64,000 bases of DNA. Origin: Actinomadura pelletieri DSM 43383 (lineage in GTDB: Bacteria > Actinomycetota > Actinomycetes > Streptosporangiales > Streptosporangiaceae). This document shows, one piece after another, positions 23,325 through 31,740 of the stretch (its first letter is position 1; each line of letters begins with the position of its first letter). The notes below the pieces were generated by a model. It saw only the letters and a list, made by a program, of their open reading frames with translations. It was not told the origin of the DNA and did no database searches. A program made the position numbers and the translations under genes. The stretch is taken from the NCBI RefSeq assembly GCF_003634705.1, contig NZ_RBWU01000001.1, positions 930,001 to 994,000 on the forward strand, given 5' to 3'.

Positions 23325-24164
23325 TTAGAGGGCGGTGGAGAGGGTGGGGGTGTCTGAGGGGGTGAGTGTGGCGCGGACGGTTCGGTCGCGTTCGGTCGTT
23401 GAGACCGCGAAGACGACCTCCATGTTCTGGCCGTCCACATGGGCGGGAAAGACCACGAAGCGCCAGCAGCCCTCTCGCCACACGTCCAGCGGTGTGGCGC
23501 TTGCGATCACGTTCTCGTAGGCGGACCACGCGGCGCTGGCGTGCAGCGTCGTGTAGGTCTCCTCGATCGGGCTGCGTCGTCGTTCGCACGGCGTTGACGT
23601 GCGGCCCGGACATCGGGGCAGCGCGCCTCTTTCCAGCAGGGCGGGCAGTTCGGGGGACAGGGCCGCGAACAGCGCCAACTCCACCGCGAACACCAGCCAC
23701 ACCTGCGCCTGGACGTCCCGCAGCACGTCCAGGCCCGCCAGCGGCGCGCCGAGTGAGGCGACGGCCGCCGCGGTGAACAGCATGGCCCGCAGCACGCTCC
23801 GCCGCTCGACCCTCCGGCTGGACAGGCCGCCGAAACAGCCGCACCCGGCGTCGGGGCGGCGGACCCGCAACTCGCCGACCACCCAGGTGGCCGCGGCGAA
23901 CGCCACCGTCGTCGCCAGGCGCACCGACAGGTGCGACGTCACCAGCAACGCCAGCCCGAGAATCCCCTCGCCGACGCCGAGCCCGACCGCCATCCGGCGG
24001 CTGCCGCGCAGTGCCGTCAGCCGGGCGAGCCCCGCCGGGACCGGCACACCGTGGACATGGTGGGACGCCACCACCGGTTCGCGGACCGCCAGTTTCGCCA
24101 GGCACGCGGCGAGCAGCACCGAGGCCAGCAGCAACACCTGCGTGTTCTGGAACGAGGTCACCAT
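23325..24164 (-). CDS. MauE/DoxX-like membrane protein with C-terminal extension
   Basis: A 279-residue protein. The first 155 residues hold four hydrophobic helices and a cysteine pair in RPDAGCGCFGG, matching MauE (methylamine utilisation), a DsbD/VKOR-like membrane thiol protein family. Residues about 185-279 form a soluble tail with cysteines CPGRTSTPCERR and beta-strands (WRFVVFPAHVDG, EVVFAVSTTERD). MauE proteins usually partner a thioredoxin-like MauD, and none is present. Its ATG overlaps the stop of the upstream gene in ATGGTGA, so the two are translated together. Function is open. Confidence 0.65.
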   Translation of the reverse strand: MVTSFQNTQVLLLASVLLAACLAKLAVREPVVASHHVHGVPVPAGLARLTALRGSRRMAVGLGVGEGILGLALLVTSHLSVRLATTVAFAAATWVVGELRVRRPDAGCGCFGGLSSRRVERRSVLRAMLFTAAAVASLGAPLAGLDVLRDVQAQVWLVFAVELALFAALSPELPALLERGALPRCPGRTSTPCERRRSPIEETYTTLHASAAWSAYENVIASATPLDVWREGCWRFVVFPAHVDGQNMEVVFAVSTTERDRTVRATLTPSDTPTLSTAL

Positions 24165-25228
24165 GACGCCCCCACTCCCGATGCTCTGGTGAGGGCGCAC
24201 TGCTCTTCCGGCCGGTCCGGCAGGGGGCGGACGGCTGTGTTGAAGCAGCCGGACTCCAGGTCGCCGCCGAGCCGCGCGAACGCGGCGGGTGTCAGCTCCA
24301 CGATCCGCCCGCGCGGTGACGCGCCGCACTCCACGCACCGGTCGCAGTAGTGGGCCGCGACGCAGCCGCATTCGACGACCGGCACCGCTGCGGCGCGCCC
24401 GTCGCACTCGTTGTGGACGGTGATCTCGCTGCCGAGCGACAGGAACGGAAAGGCGACGCAGCCGGACGGGGCGTTTCCGCATCCCCCGGCGTCCCCCTCG
24501 GCATCGACCGCCGGGTAAGCCGCCCCGTCCGCCGCGTCCCCCTCGTCCCCCCGGTCCTCGAGCCCCCCGAACCAGGTCGCCGTTCCGCGCAGCACGTCGG
24601 GCACCGGGGCGCCGTGCTCCGGCGCGGCGAGATCGTTGACCCGGTAACCCGGCTGGGACGTGCCCGGCAGCATGGCCCGCGGACCGTCCGGTGACCGGAC
24701 GCAGATCACGTCGATCAGGTAACCGGGTTCCAGCCGCGGATGCCGGACCAGGACCCGTTCGAGGGACTGTGACGGGATCTCCACCCGGGTTCGGCCCCGG
24801 TGCGGGCCCATGTCCACGTCCACGGTGCCCTTGCCGCACGCCAGGATCGTTCCGGTGACCCGGGCGATGTCGACCCATATCCGGTCGGCGGCGCGTGCAC
24901 CGCCGGGGACGCGAGCGGGCGTCCGGCCGTCATCGGCGGCGCCGGGCCCGGCGTCCCGCGGCCGGACGACCACCCGGCGACCCGGTCGGAGCAGGGCGGT
25001 GCCTCCGCGACCGCCATGCCAGACCGTCGTGGCCTCGCTGATCGCGAGCCGCGCCTCCCCGCCGGACGTGCCCACCACGAGCAGGTGCGGGCTCGCGTCC
25101 AGCACGATCCCGGTCACCACGTCCAGCGGGCGCCGTGCCCGCTCCGGTCGGGCGTCGTCGGGGGGTGTGCCGAGGACGGCGGCGCGGCGTCGGCGGCGGC
25201 TGGCACCACTGGGTGGGGGTGGGGGCAT
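24158..25228 (-). CDS. RlpA-like double-psi beta-barrel domain protein
   Basis: A 356-residue protein. An Arg/Pro-rich start leads to two beta-rich domains (VTGIVLDASPHLLVVG and VTGTILACGKGTVDVDMG look like a repeated fold). The C-terminal 140 residues contain RGTATWFGG, SLGSEITVHNECDGR and GRIVELTPAAFARLGG, in the order of the RlpA/DPBB fold (GxASWYG ... GRIIDLSxAAA). Several cysteines (CGCVAAHYCDRCVEC) are inserted. RlpA proteins are secreted peptidoglycan-binding or lytic factors, but I see no signal peptide. An in-frame ATG at 25264 adds 12 residues. It is the first gene of a pair with the MauE-like gene. Confidence 0.6.
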   Translation of the reverse strand: MPPPPPSGASRRRRRAAVLGTPPDDARPERARRPLDVVTGIVLDASPHLLVVGTSGGEARLAISEATTVWHGGRGGTALLRPGRRVVVRPRDAGPGAADDGRTPARVPGGARAADRIWVDIARVTGTILACGKGTVDVDMGPHRGRTRVEIPSQSLERVLVRHPRLEPGYLIDVICVRSPDGPRAMLPGTSQPGYRVNDLAAPEHGAPVPDVLRGTATWFGGLEDRGDEGDAADGAAYPAVDAEGDAGGCGNAPSGCVAFPFLSLGSEITVHNECDGRAAAVPVVECGCVAAHYCDRCVECGASPRGRIVELTPAAFARLGGDLESGCFNTAVRPLPDRPEEQCALTRASGVGASW

Positions 25229-25489
25229 CAGGGGGCTCCGGCGTCCATCATCACTCCGTCTCACCGCTGTGAGGACGGTGAGTCAAGCGTCACGCGCGGT
25301 GACTCTCGCTGTCGACGGATTTGTCGCGATTAGTCAGCGAGTGGAGGACGTTCGATCCACCTGGGAGAAAGATTATTCTCTGGTTGACCCGGATATGTAT
25401 TTTTCGTATGCCCGAAATTACGATTCCCATGCGATCGTCGACATACCGGGAGCCGGTGGCGGCTCCGCAACCCCTGGTCCGGTGGTGAG

Positions 25490-25981
25490 GTGAACGGGAC
25501 GCGGCACGAGGAGTTCCGCGAGTACGTGGCGGAACGCGGGACCGTGCTGCTCCGCGCCGCGACCCAGCTCACCAGCGACCGCGGTGAGGCCGAGGACCTC
25601 CTCCAGGCCGCCCTCGCCAAGACCTACCTCGCCTGGGACCGCATCGAGGACCCGTCCGCCGTCGACGGATATGTCCGCCGCGCCATGGTCAACACACAGA
25701 TCTCCTGGTGGCGCCGCCGCAAACTCGACGTGTACCCGACCGACCGGCTGCCCGACCGTCCCGTGGACGAGGACCACGCCGGCCGCAGCGAGATGCGCGA
25801 CGTGCTGGGCCGCGCGCTTCGCCGCCTCCCCGAACGGCAACGCCTCGCCGTCATGCTCCGCTACTACGAGGACATGTCGGAACGGGAGATCGCCGAGACC
25901 CTCGGCGTCAGCGTCGGAACGGTCAAGTCGACCGTGTCCCGGGGCATGACCAAACTTCGCGAGCTCATGACCACGTCGTGA
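25490..25981 (+). CDS. SigE-family ECF RNA polymerase sigma factor
   Basis: A 163-residue sigma-70 factor. Region 2 is LLRAATQLTSDRGEAEDLLQAALAKTYLAW and DGYVRRAMVNTQISWWRRRK; region 4 is LPERQRLAVMLRYYEDMSEREIAETLGVSVGTVKSTVSRGM. It matches the actinobacterial SigE family (SCO group ECF-like), which usually lacks an adjacent anti-sigma factor and directs envelope or development genes. GTG start follows GGTGAG. It is divergent from the RlpA/MauE pair with about 225 nt between, so those genes are candidate targets. The intergenic region is unusually A+T-rich. Confidence 0.88.
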   Translation: MNGTRHEEFREYVAERGTVLLRAATQLTSDRGEAEDLLQAALAKTYLAWDRIEDPSAVDGYVRRAMVNTQISWWRRRKLDVYPTDRLPDRPVDEDHAGRSEMRDVLGRALRRLPERQRLAVMLRYYEDMSEREIAETLGVSVGTVKSTVSRGMTKLRELMTTS

Positions 25982-25988
25982 CCAGTGC

Positions 25989-26003
25989 GTTGTGTGACGA
26001 AAC
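25989..26003. promoter_or_regulatory. Possible HxlR half-conserved operator
   Basis: GTTGT-N5-GAAAC resembles the GTTGY-N5-RCAAC sites near 26484 and 26515 but keeps only one good arm. It lies just upstream of the HxlR gene's -10 (TAGTGT, 26009-26014). Confidence 0.3.
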
Positions 26004-26008
26004 CTGGG

Positions 26009-26014
26009 TAGTGT
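26009..26014 (+). promoter_or_regulatory. -10 element for the HxlR gene (leaderless)
   Basis: TAGTGT is followed by 7 nt and the ATG at 26022, with no Shine-Dalgarno sequence. Confidence 0.45.
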
Positions 26015-26021
26015 CGAGAGA

Positions 26022-26471
26022 ATGGCACTACCCCGCACCTACGAGTCACAGCACTGTTCGCTCGCGCGCTCGCTGGAGATCGTCGGCGACCGGTGGACGA
26101 TGCTGGTGATCCGCAGCGCCTTCCAGGGTGTGCGGCGCTTCGACGACTTCCAGGACGCGCTCGGCGTGGCACGCAACGTCCTGACCGACCGGCTCAACCG
26201 GCTCTGTGACGAGGGCGTCCTGCGCCGCGTCCCGTACCAGCGACGGCCGGAGCGGCACGAGTACCGACTGACCCGCAAGGGCGTCGAACTGTGGCCCGCG
26301 GTGATGACGCTGATGATGTGGGGCGACCGCCACTACGCGCCCGCGGGACCGCCTCTGATCATCGGCCACCGCGGCTGCGCCGGCGTCCTGACCCCGCGGT
26401 TCACCTGCGACGTCTGTGGAGCGTTCCTCGGACCGGGCGATGTGGACCCGCGCCCCGGCCCGAGCGCCTGA
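26022..26471 (+). CDS. HxlR-family transcriptional regulator
   Basis: A 149-residue winged-helix regulator. CSLARSLEIVGDRWTMLVIR is the family hallmark, with the N-terminal cysteine (Cys12) seen in redox- or aldehyde-sensing HxlR members. RFDDFQDALGVARNVLTDRL contains the recognition helix. A C-terminal extension has CAGVLTPRFTCDVCG, three cysteines that could bind a metal, common in actinobacterial members. It is followed after 39 nt by the GNAT gene, whose 5' region carries two similar palindromes. Control of that gene and of itself is inference. Confidence 0.88.
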   Translation: MALPRTYESQHCSLARSLEIVGDRWTMLVIRSAFQGVRRFDDFQDALGVARNVLTDRLNRLCDEGVLRRVPYQRRPERHEYRLTRKGVELWPAVMTLMMWGDRHYAPAGPPLIIGHRGCAGVLTPRFTCDVCGAFLGPGDVDPRPGPSA

Positions 26472-26481
26472 TCGGAATCTC

Positions 26482-26531
26482 GGTTGCTTCACGCAACCTT
26501 CTACGGTCCAATGAGTTGTATGGAACAACTC
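26482..26531. promoter_or_regulatory. Two paired palindromes, probable HxlR operators
   Basis: GGTTGC-TTCAC-GCAACC (26482-26498) and GAGTTGT-ATGGA-ACAACTC (26513-26531) share GTTGY-N5-RCAAC. Their centres are 32 bp apart, three helical turns. The second overlaps the start codon of the GNAT gene. Confidence 0.5.
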
Positions 26532-27014
26532 ACCGTGCCACCGGACGACCTGCGAATCCGGCCGTACGGGCTCGCCGACCGCGACCGCGTCCTGCGGATG
26601 TCGGACCGGCTGTCCTCCGACAGCCTCTACACCCGCTTCTCCTCCGGCACCCCCCGTCTCCCCCGCCACTACCTCGCCCTGCTGGACGGCCTCGACCACT
26701 GGGACCGCGACGCCCTGGTGGCGCTGGACGGAGACGAGATCGTCGCGATCGCCGAGTACGTCCGCCACCGCAAGCGGCCCCGGCGCGCGGACATCGCCGT
26801 CCTCGTCACCGACCCGTGGCAGCGTCTCGGCATCGGCACCGTCCTCGTCGCCTACCTCGCCGAACTCGCCGCACGGCGCGGCATCACCGAGTTCGACGCG
26901 GACGTCGTCCCGTCCAACACCGGTGCCGTCCGACTCATCCGGCGCGGCTGGCCCGCCGTGCGCTCCACCTGGGAAGGCGGCCTCACGCATTTCCACCTCC
27001 CCCTCCCGGTGTGA
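26520..27014 (+). CDS. GNAT-family N-acetyltransferase
   Basis: A 164-residue acetyltransferase. The N-terminus DLRIRPYGLADRDRVL opens the fold, and the acetyl-CoA loop is DPWQRLGIGTVLVAYL (Q/RxxGxG/A). The substrate is unknown; the family acetylates proteins, amines or antibiotics. The ATG at 26520 lies inside the second palindrome; in-frame ATGs at 26511 and 26484 are possible. A protein bound at that palindrome would block translation or transcription of this gene directly. It follows the HxlR gene and is its likely target. Confidence 0.8.
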   Translation: MEQLTVPPDDLRIRPYGLADRDRVLRMSDRLSSDSLYTRFSSGTPRLPRHYLALLDGLDHWDRDALVALDGDEIVAIAEYVRHRKRPRRADIAVLVTDPWQRLGIGTVLVAYLAELAARRGITEFDADVVPSNTGAVRLIRRGWPAVRSTWEGGLTHFHLPLPV

Positions 27015-27061
27015 ACGCGCCGTCGAGCCCGGTTGAACCGATCACGTTGGGCCTGCTTACG

Positions 27062-27484
27062 ATGACCCGCATGACCCAGAACCTGCTCGGCGGCCTTCCT
27101 CCGACCGAACTGCCGGACCACCCCGAGGCCCGCAAGGCCCTGGAGGGCGGCCTCGACCCGTTCGAGGTCGCCGCGCGGCACCCCGACTACCCGGCCGCCT
27201 GGGCCGAACTTGCCGACCGCGCCTTCGCGAACGGCAGCGTCATCGACTCCTACGCCTTCGCCCGCACCGGCTACCACCGCGGCCTCGACCAACTCCGCCG
27301 CGCCGGCTGGCGGGGGCAGGGCCCCGTCCCGTGGGAGCACGCGCCCAACCGCGGCTTCCTCCGCGCCCTCCACGCCCTCGGCCGAGCCGCCGCCGCCATC
27401 GGCGAGGACGACGAGGCCGAACGCTGCAGGACCTTCCTCCGCGACAGCAGCCCGACCGCCGCCGACACCCTGTCCGCGTCCTAA
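27062..27484 (+). CDS. DUF3151 family protein
   Basis: A 140-residue helical protein with HPEARKALEGGLDPFEVAARHPDYPAAWAELAD and YAFARTGYHRGLDQLRRAGWRG, the DUF3151 signature. It is found beside purA across actinobacteria, as here, and its function is unknown. A second ATG three codons later is possible. The following 340 nt to purA contain no gene I can support, only GC-rich sequence and presumably the purA promoter. Family is firm. Confidence 0.85.
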   Translation: MTRMTQNLLGGLPPTELPDHPEARKALEGGLDPFEVAARHPDYPAAWAELADRAFANGSVIDSYAFARTGYHRGLDQLRRAGWRGQGPVPWEHAPNRGFLRALHALGRAAAAIGEDDEAERCRTFLRDSSPTAADTLSAS

Positions 27485-27826
27485 GGCGTCATCCCAGAAC
27501 CGCTCGACGCGCGTCCCGAGGACGGCGAGGCCCGACGCCGCAAGACCTCTCCGCCCCGCAGGGCGCAGGGGCCGCGCGGGTGGCGGGCGGTCGCTGTTGA
27601 GGTCAAGGCGCGGCTTAGGCGTGTTGGTTGAGTAGGCAAGGGCTTGCCGGGACGTTGGCGAGGGGCCCTGCTGTACGGCCCGCTCTTGCTGGGCCCGGAG
27701 TCGTCGGGGGTGGTGGGGAGCCGGTGTCCGGTTTCCTTGGCGCCCAGGTCCGGGTACGCTTTGATCGCAAGAGGCCCCTTCGCGCTTGCGGCGACCGGGG
27801 CCTTCGTCGTGGGAAGGAAAAGTGGC

Positions 27827-29110
27827 ATGCCTGCCATCGTTCTTGTCGGGGCCCAGTGGGGAGATGAGGGCAAGGGCAAGGCCACAGACCTGCTCGGCGG
27901 GGACGTCGACTACGTCGTCCGCTACCAGGGTGGCAACAACGCCGGGCACACCGTGGTCATCGGCGACCAGAGCTACGCGCTGCATCTGTTGCCGTCCGGG
28001 GTGCTGTCCCCCGACGTCGTCCCGGTGATCGGTAACGGCGTGGTGATCGACCCGGCCGTGCTGCTCCAGGAGATCGACGGGCTGCGCGATCGTGGGGTGA
28101 GCTGCGAACGCCTGCTGATCTCGGCGAACGCGCATCTGATCATGCCGCACCACCGGGCCCTCGACAAGGTCACCGAGCGCTATCTCGGCAAGGCCAGGAT
28201 CGGCACCACCGGACGCGGTATCGGCCCCACCTACGCCGACAAGATCAACCGCATGGGCATCCGGGTGCAGGACCTGTTCGACCCGAACATCCTGACCCAG
28301 AAGCTCGATCTGGCGCTGCGCGAGAAGAACCAGGTCCTGACGAAGGTCTACAACCGGCGCCGCATCGAGACGGGCCCGATCGTCCAGGAGTACGTGGCGT
28401 ACGGGGAGCGGTTGAAGCCGTTCGTCGCCGACACCACGCTGATCCTTAACCAGGCCCTGGACGACGACAAGGTCGTCCTGCTGGAGGGCGCCCAGGGGAC
28501 GCTCCTCGACCTCGACCACGGCACGTACCCGTTCGTGACGTCGTCCAGCCCGACCGCGGGCGGCGCGTGCGCGGGCTCCGGCATCGGCCCGACGAAGATC
28601 AGCCGCGTGATCGGCATCATCAAGGCGTACACGACCCGTGTGGGCTCGGGGCCGTTCCCGACGGAGCTGCTGGACGAGCAGGGCGAGTACCTGCGCAAGA
28701 CCGGCGGCGAGTACGGCGTCACCACCGGACGCGACCGCCGCTGCGGCTGGTTCGACGCCGTCATCGCCCGTTACGCGACCCGCGTCAACGGCATCACCGA
28801 CTACTTCCTCACCAAGCTGGACGTGCTGTCCGGGCTGGAGCGGGTCCCGGTGTGCGTCGCCTACGAGGTGGACGGCGTCCGCGTCGACGAACTGCCGACC
28901 ACCCAGACCGAGTTCCACCACGCCAAGCCGATCCTGGAGCACCTGGACGGCTGGGGCGAGGACATCAGCGGCGCGAAGAAGTTCGAGGACCTGCCGAAGA
29001 ACGCGCAGGCGTACGTCCGGGCCGTGGAGGAGATGTCCGGCTGCCGTATCTCCGCGATCGGCGTCGGACCGGGCCGCGACCAGACCCTCTCCCTGCGCCC
29101 GCTCGTCTGA
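27827..29110 (+). CDS. purA: Adenylosuccinate synthetase
   Basis: A 427-residue enzyme that joins IMP and aspartate using GTP, the first committed step to [17 protein letters not shown] is the P-loop (residues 8-21), NNAGHTV contacts [11 protein letters not shown] and GTTGRGIG are IMP loops, and [14 protein letters not shown] and KLDVLSG are GTP-site motifs. GGAAGGA before the ATG sets the start. The product feeds PurB encoded at 35186. Length and motifs are standard. Confidence 0.97.
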   Translation: MPAIVLVGAQWGDEGKGKATDLLGGDVDYVVRYQGGNNAGHTVVIGDQSYALHLLPSGVLSPDVVPVIGNGVVIDPAVLLQEIDGLRDRGVSCERLLISANAHLIMPHHRALDKVTERYLGKARIGTTGRGIGPTYADKINRMGIRVQDLFDPNILTQKLDLALREKNQVLTKVYNRRRIETGPIVQEYVAYGERLKPFVADTTLILNQALDDDKVVLLEGAQGTLLDLDHGTYPFVTSSSPTAGGACAGSGIGPTKISRVIGIIKAYTTRVGSGPFPTELLDEQGEYLRKTGGEYGVTTGRDRRCGWFDAVIARYATRVNGITDYFLTKLDVLSGLERVPVCVAYEVDGVRVDELPTTQTEFHHAKPILEHLDGWGEDISGAKKFEDLPKNAQAYVRAVEEMSGCRISAIGVGPGRDQTLSLRPLV

Positions 29111-29112
29111 GC

Positions 29113-29931
29113 GTGGAGATCCACGGGCATCGAGGCGCCCGCGGGGTGCGGCCGGAGAACACCCTTCCCGGCTTCGCCCACGCGGTCGCCCTCGGCGTGG
29201 ACGCCATCGAACTCGACGTCGGCCTGTCCGCGGACGACATGGTCGTCCTCAACCACGACCAGGCTCTTTCACCGGCCAACCTCACCGACACCGCACCCGC
29301 GTGGCCCGACGATCCCGCCTTCCCCTACGTGGGAAAGCAGATCCGTTCACTCACCCTGGCCCAACTCCGCACCATCGACGCGGGCTCCCGACCTCATGAG
29401 GCGTTCACGCAGGTGCCCGTCCCGGGCGCCGGCATCCCCACCCTCAATGAGGCGTGCGCGCTGCTGGCCGCGACGGACGTGACCCTGTCCGTCGAGTTGA
29501 AGACCGACCCGACCTGGCCGCTCGCCGAGATCGAGCACTTCACCGCCGCCGTGGCCGACGTCCTGACGTCCCACGCCCTCACACACCGGACCCGCCTCCT
29601 CGCCTTCGACTGGCGCGTCCTGACCACGGCCCGCAAACACCACCCCGACTTCGGCCGCGTGGCCCTGTTCGAGGCCAAGACCCTCGCGCCGGAGACCGCC
29701 TGGCTGGCGGGCCATCCACCGGACGACCCGGTCGCCACGGCCACGACCATCGGCGCGACCGCCATCTCCCCCGAAGCGGCGATCACCACCTCCGCCTTGG
29801 TCGACCAGGCTCACGCCGCCGATTTCCCCGTGATCGTCTGGACGGTCAACACCCCCGAAGACCTGTCCCGCTTCACCGCCTACGGCGTGGACGCCGTCGT
29901 CACCGACTACCCCGACCGGATCACGAACTGA
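29113..29931 (+). CDS. Glycerophosphodiester phosphodiesterase
   Basis: A 272-residue GDPD TIM barrel that hydrolyses glycerophosphodiesters to glycerol-3-phosphate and an alcohol. The catalytic start is HGHRGARGVRPENTLPGF, metal ligands lie in AIELDVGLSADDMVVLNHD, and ELKTDPTW and FPVIVWTVNTPEDL are later barrel strands. GTG start is 2 nt after the purA stop, so it is probably co-transcribed. There is no signal peptide, so it acts in the cytoplasm. Substrate head group unknown. Confidence 0.9.
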   Translation: MEIHGHRGARGVRPENTLPGFAHAVALGVDAIELDVGLSADDMVVLNHDQALSPANLTDTAPAWPDDPAFPYVGKQIRSLTLAQLRTIDAGSRPHEAFTQVPVPGAGIPTLNEACALLAATDVTLSVELKTDPTWPLAEIEHFTAAVADVLTSHALTHRTRLLAFDWRVLTTARKHHPDFGRVALFEAKTLAPETAWLAGHPPDDPVATATTIGATAISPEAAITTSALVDQAHAADFPVIVWTVNTPEDLSRFTAYGVDAVVTDYPDRITN

Positions 29932-29937
29932 GGCCGG

Positions 29938-30780
29938 TCACGCCGCGGAGATGGTCAGCACGCCCAGCAGCGAGGTCGCGATCCCGACATGCTGTGGACG
30001 CGCCAGCCGCTCCTTCAGGAAGACGCGCGCCAGGACCATCGTGACGACGGTGTGGAGCGAGCCGAGAACCGCGACGACGCTCACCAGACCGTGGGTCGAG
30101 GCGGTCGCGTAGAGGGTGTCGGCGGTGACGATGAGGACGCCGATCGACGCGACCGCGGGGAGGTCCGTTCGCGACACGGCGACGCGATGGCGGCTGAGGA
30201 CGACGACCGTCGCGACGGCCGCGGTCGCGGTGAGGCGAGCGGTCAGCAGGGCCCAGCCGACGTCGCCCTTGCTCGCGCCGTCCATGGCGAAGAAGAACGC
30301 GCCGAACCCAAGGGCTGCCAGCAGTCCGTACAGGACACTGGGCAGTGCCCGCGAGGTCGCGTCCTGCTCGCCCCCGGCCCGCCGCGAGGTGATCACGAGC
30401 CCGAGCAGCGCCAATGCCAGCCCGCCGAACTGGATCGTCCCGGGGACCTCCCCGGTCGCCAGACCCGCCAGGAGCGGGACGACCGGCGCGGTCGCGGCGA
30501 TGGGCGCGACGACGCTCATCCTGCCGACCGCGAGGCCACGGTAGAGCGCGGCGACCCCGACCGTCTCGGCGAGCCCGGACGCGGCGGCCTGACCGAGCGA
30601 TCCCATGCCCGGCGGGCCGGCGCCGCGTACGGTCACCAGAACAGTGACCAGGACCAGAGCCGCCGACTGTGAGATCAGCAGCACCGTGAGCAGCGGCGCG
30701 GCGCGGCTCTTCAACCCGCCGAGGAAGTCGGAGGCTCCCCAGCCGAGGGCCGCGCCCAGCGCGAGGACGATGGCGATCAC
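29938..30780 (-). CDS. EamA/DMT-family transporter
   Basis: A 280-residue membrane protein with about 10 hydrophobic segments in two repeats of the EamA fold (ALGAALGWGASDFLGG ... and VLYGLLAALGFGAFFFAMDGAS). LGSLHTVVTMVLARVFLKERL is the typical end of the second repeat. Members export metabolites or drugs; the substrate is unknown. The GTG at 30780 lies 1 nt after the stop of the alpha/beta hydrolase gene, so the two form an operon controlled from the MarR operators near 31690. Confidence 0.85.
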   Translation of the reverse strand: MIAIVLALGAALGWGASDFLGGLKSRAAPLLTVLLISQSAALVLVTVLVTVRGAGPPGMGSLGQAAASGLAETVGVAALYRGLAVGRMSVVAPIAATAPVVPLLAGLATGEVPGTIQFGGLALALLGLVITSRRAGGEQDATSRALPSVLYGLLAALGFGAFFFAMDGASKGDVGWALLTARLTATAAVATVVVLSRHRVAVSRTDLPAVASIGVLIVTADTLYATASTHGLVSVVAVLGSLHTVVTMVLARVFLKERLARPQHVGIATSLLGVLTISAA

Positions 30781-30781
30781 C

Positions 30782-31651
30782 TCAGCGTCCCGCGGTGTGG
30801 TCGAGGATCGCCGGGACGACCACGTCCCACCGGTGCCGGGGGAAGACCTCGTGACCGGTGCCCTCCAGCGGGATGAAGCGGGCGCCCGGGATCTCCGCCG
30901 CGAGCGCGCGACCGTGGCCGACCGGGAAGAACGGGTCCTCGGTGCCGTGGAACACCAGCGTCGGAACGCCGACCTCGCCGAGCCGTCCGCGCCAGGGCTC
31001 ACCCGCGTCGATCAGGAAGGGGTTGGTGAGCTGCGCGGCCACGTCGACGGTCCGGTCCACGACGCGTTCGGCCGCGGCCCGCATGCCGTCCCGGTCGAAG
31101 GGACGCGAACGCGCGGCGAAGGGCCGTTCGGCCTCGACCAGATAATCGATGACCGCCGCCCGGTCGGACCAGTCGGGCTCGGCGGGCTCGTCCGCGAAGA
31201 GCTGCTGAATCTCCCGCGACATCCCCGGCAGGTCGGGGTGGTGGTGGCCGGGACCGCCGGGCGTGCCGGAGGCGAGGGTGAGCGAGGCCACCCGGTCGGT
31301 GTGGTCCAGGGCCAGGAGCTGGGCGACCGCCGCGCCCTGCGACATGCCGACCACATGGGCGGCGGTGACACCGAGCGCGTCGAGCAGCGCGGCGGCGTCC
31401 GCGACCAGGTCGCGGAGCCCGTATGCGGGTGATCCCACCGGGTAGGCGGTCGAACGGCCCGCGTCCCTGCTGTCGTGACGGATGACCCGCCTGCCCCCGG
31501 CCACCAGCCGGTTCACGAACTCCTCGTCCCACGCCGTCAGGGAATGGCCCGCGCCGTGAATCAGCAGAACGGCCGGGTCGGCCGGATCGCCGGACGCCTC
31601 CACGCACAGTTCCACGCCGTTGACCTTGACGATCCGCTCACCGGTCGACAT
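30782..31651 (-). CDS. Alpha/beta hydrolase
   Basis: A 289-residue alpha/beta hydrolase. Oxyanion region VLLIHGAGHSLTAWDEEF, nucleophile elbow VVGMSQGAAVAQL (Ser in GxSxG), late acidic in FHGTEDPFFPVGHG, and catalytic His in LEGTGHEVFP. RVIRHDSRDAGRST is typical of the group that includes aclacinomycin esterase-like and haloperoxidase-like enzymes. Starts at the ATG at 31651. Divergent from a MarR gene with two palindromes between, suggesting induction by a small ester or aromatic compound. Substrate unknown. Confidence 0.85.
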   Translation of the reverse strand: MSTGERIVKVNGVELCVEASGDPADPAVLLIHGAGHSLTAWDEEFVNRLVAGGRRVIRHDSRDAGRSTAYPVGSPAYGLRDLVADAAALLDALGVTAAHVVGMSQGAAVAQLLALDHTDRVASLTLASGTPGGPGHHHPDLPGMSREIQQLFADEPAEPDWSDRAAVIDYLVEAERPFAARSRPFDRDGMRAAAERVVDRTVDVAAQLTNPFLIDAGEPWRGRLGEVGVPTLVFHGTEDPFFPVGHGRALAAEIPGARFIPLEGTGHEVFPRHRWDVVVPAILDHTAGR

Positions 31652-31669
31652 CCCACGTCCCTTCAGATC

Positions 31670-31715
31670 GTTACATGTAACGAACAAGCTAGACCCGGAG
31701 TCCGTTACATGTAAA
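31670..31715. promoter_or_regulatory. Two MarR operators between divergent genes
   Basis: GTTACATGTAAC (31670-31681) and GTTACATGTAAA (31704-31715) are nearly identical palindromes with centres 34 bp apart. The second overlaps the -35 (TTACAT) of the marR promoter, whose -10 is TAGACT at 31728-31733. Confidence 0.75.
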
Positions 31716-31727
31716 GAAAAATCCTCG

Positions 31728-31733
31728 TAGACT
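31728..31733 (+). promoter_or_regulatory. -10 element for the MarR gene (leaderless)
   Basis: TAGACT is 17 nt downstream of TTACAT and 7 nt upstream of the ATG at 31741. Confidence 0.6.
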
Positions 31734-31740
31734 CCCTGAC

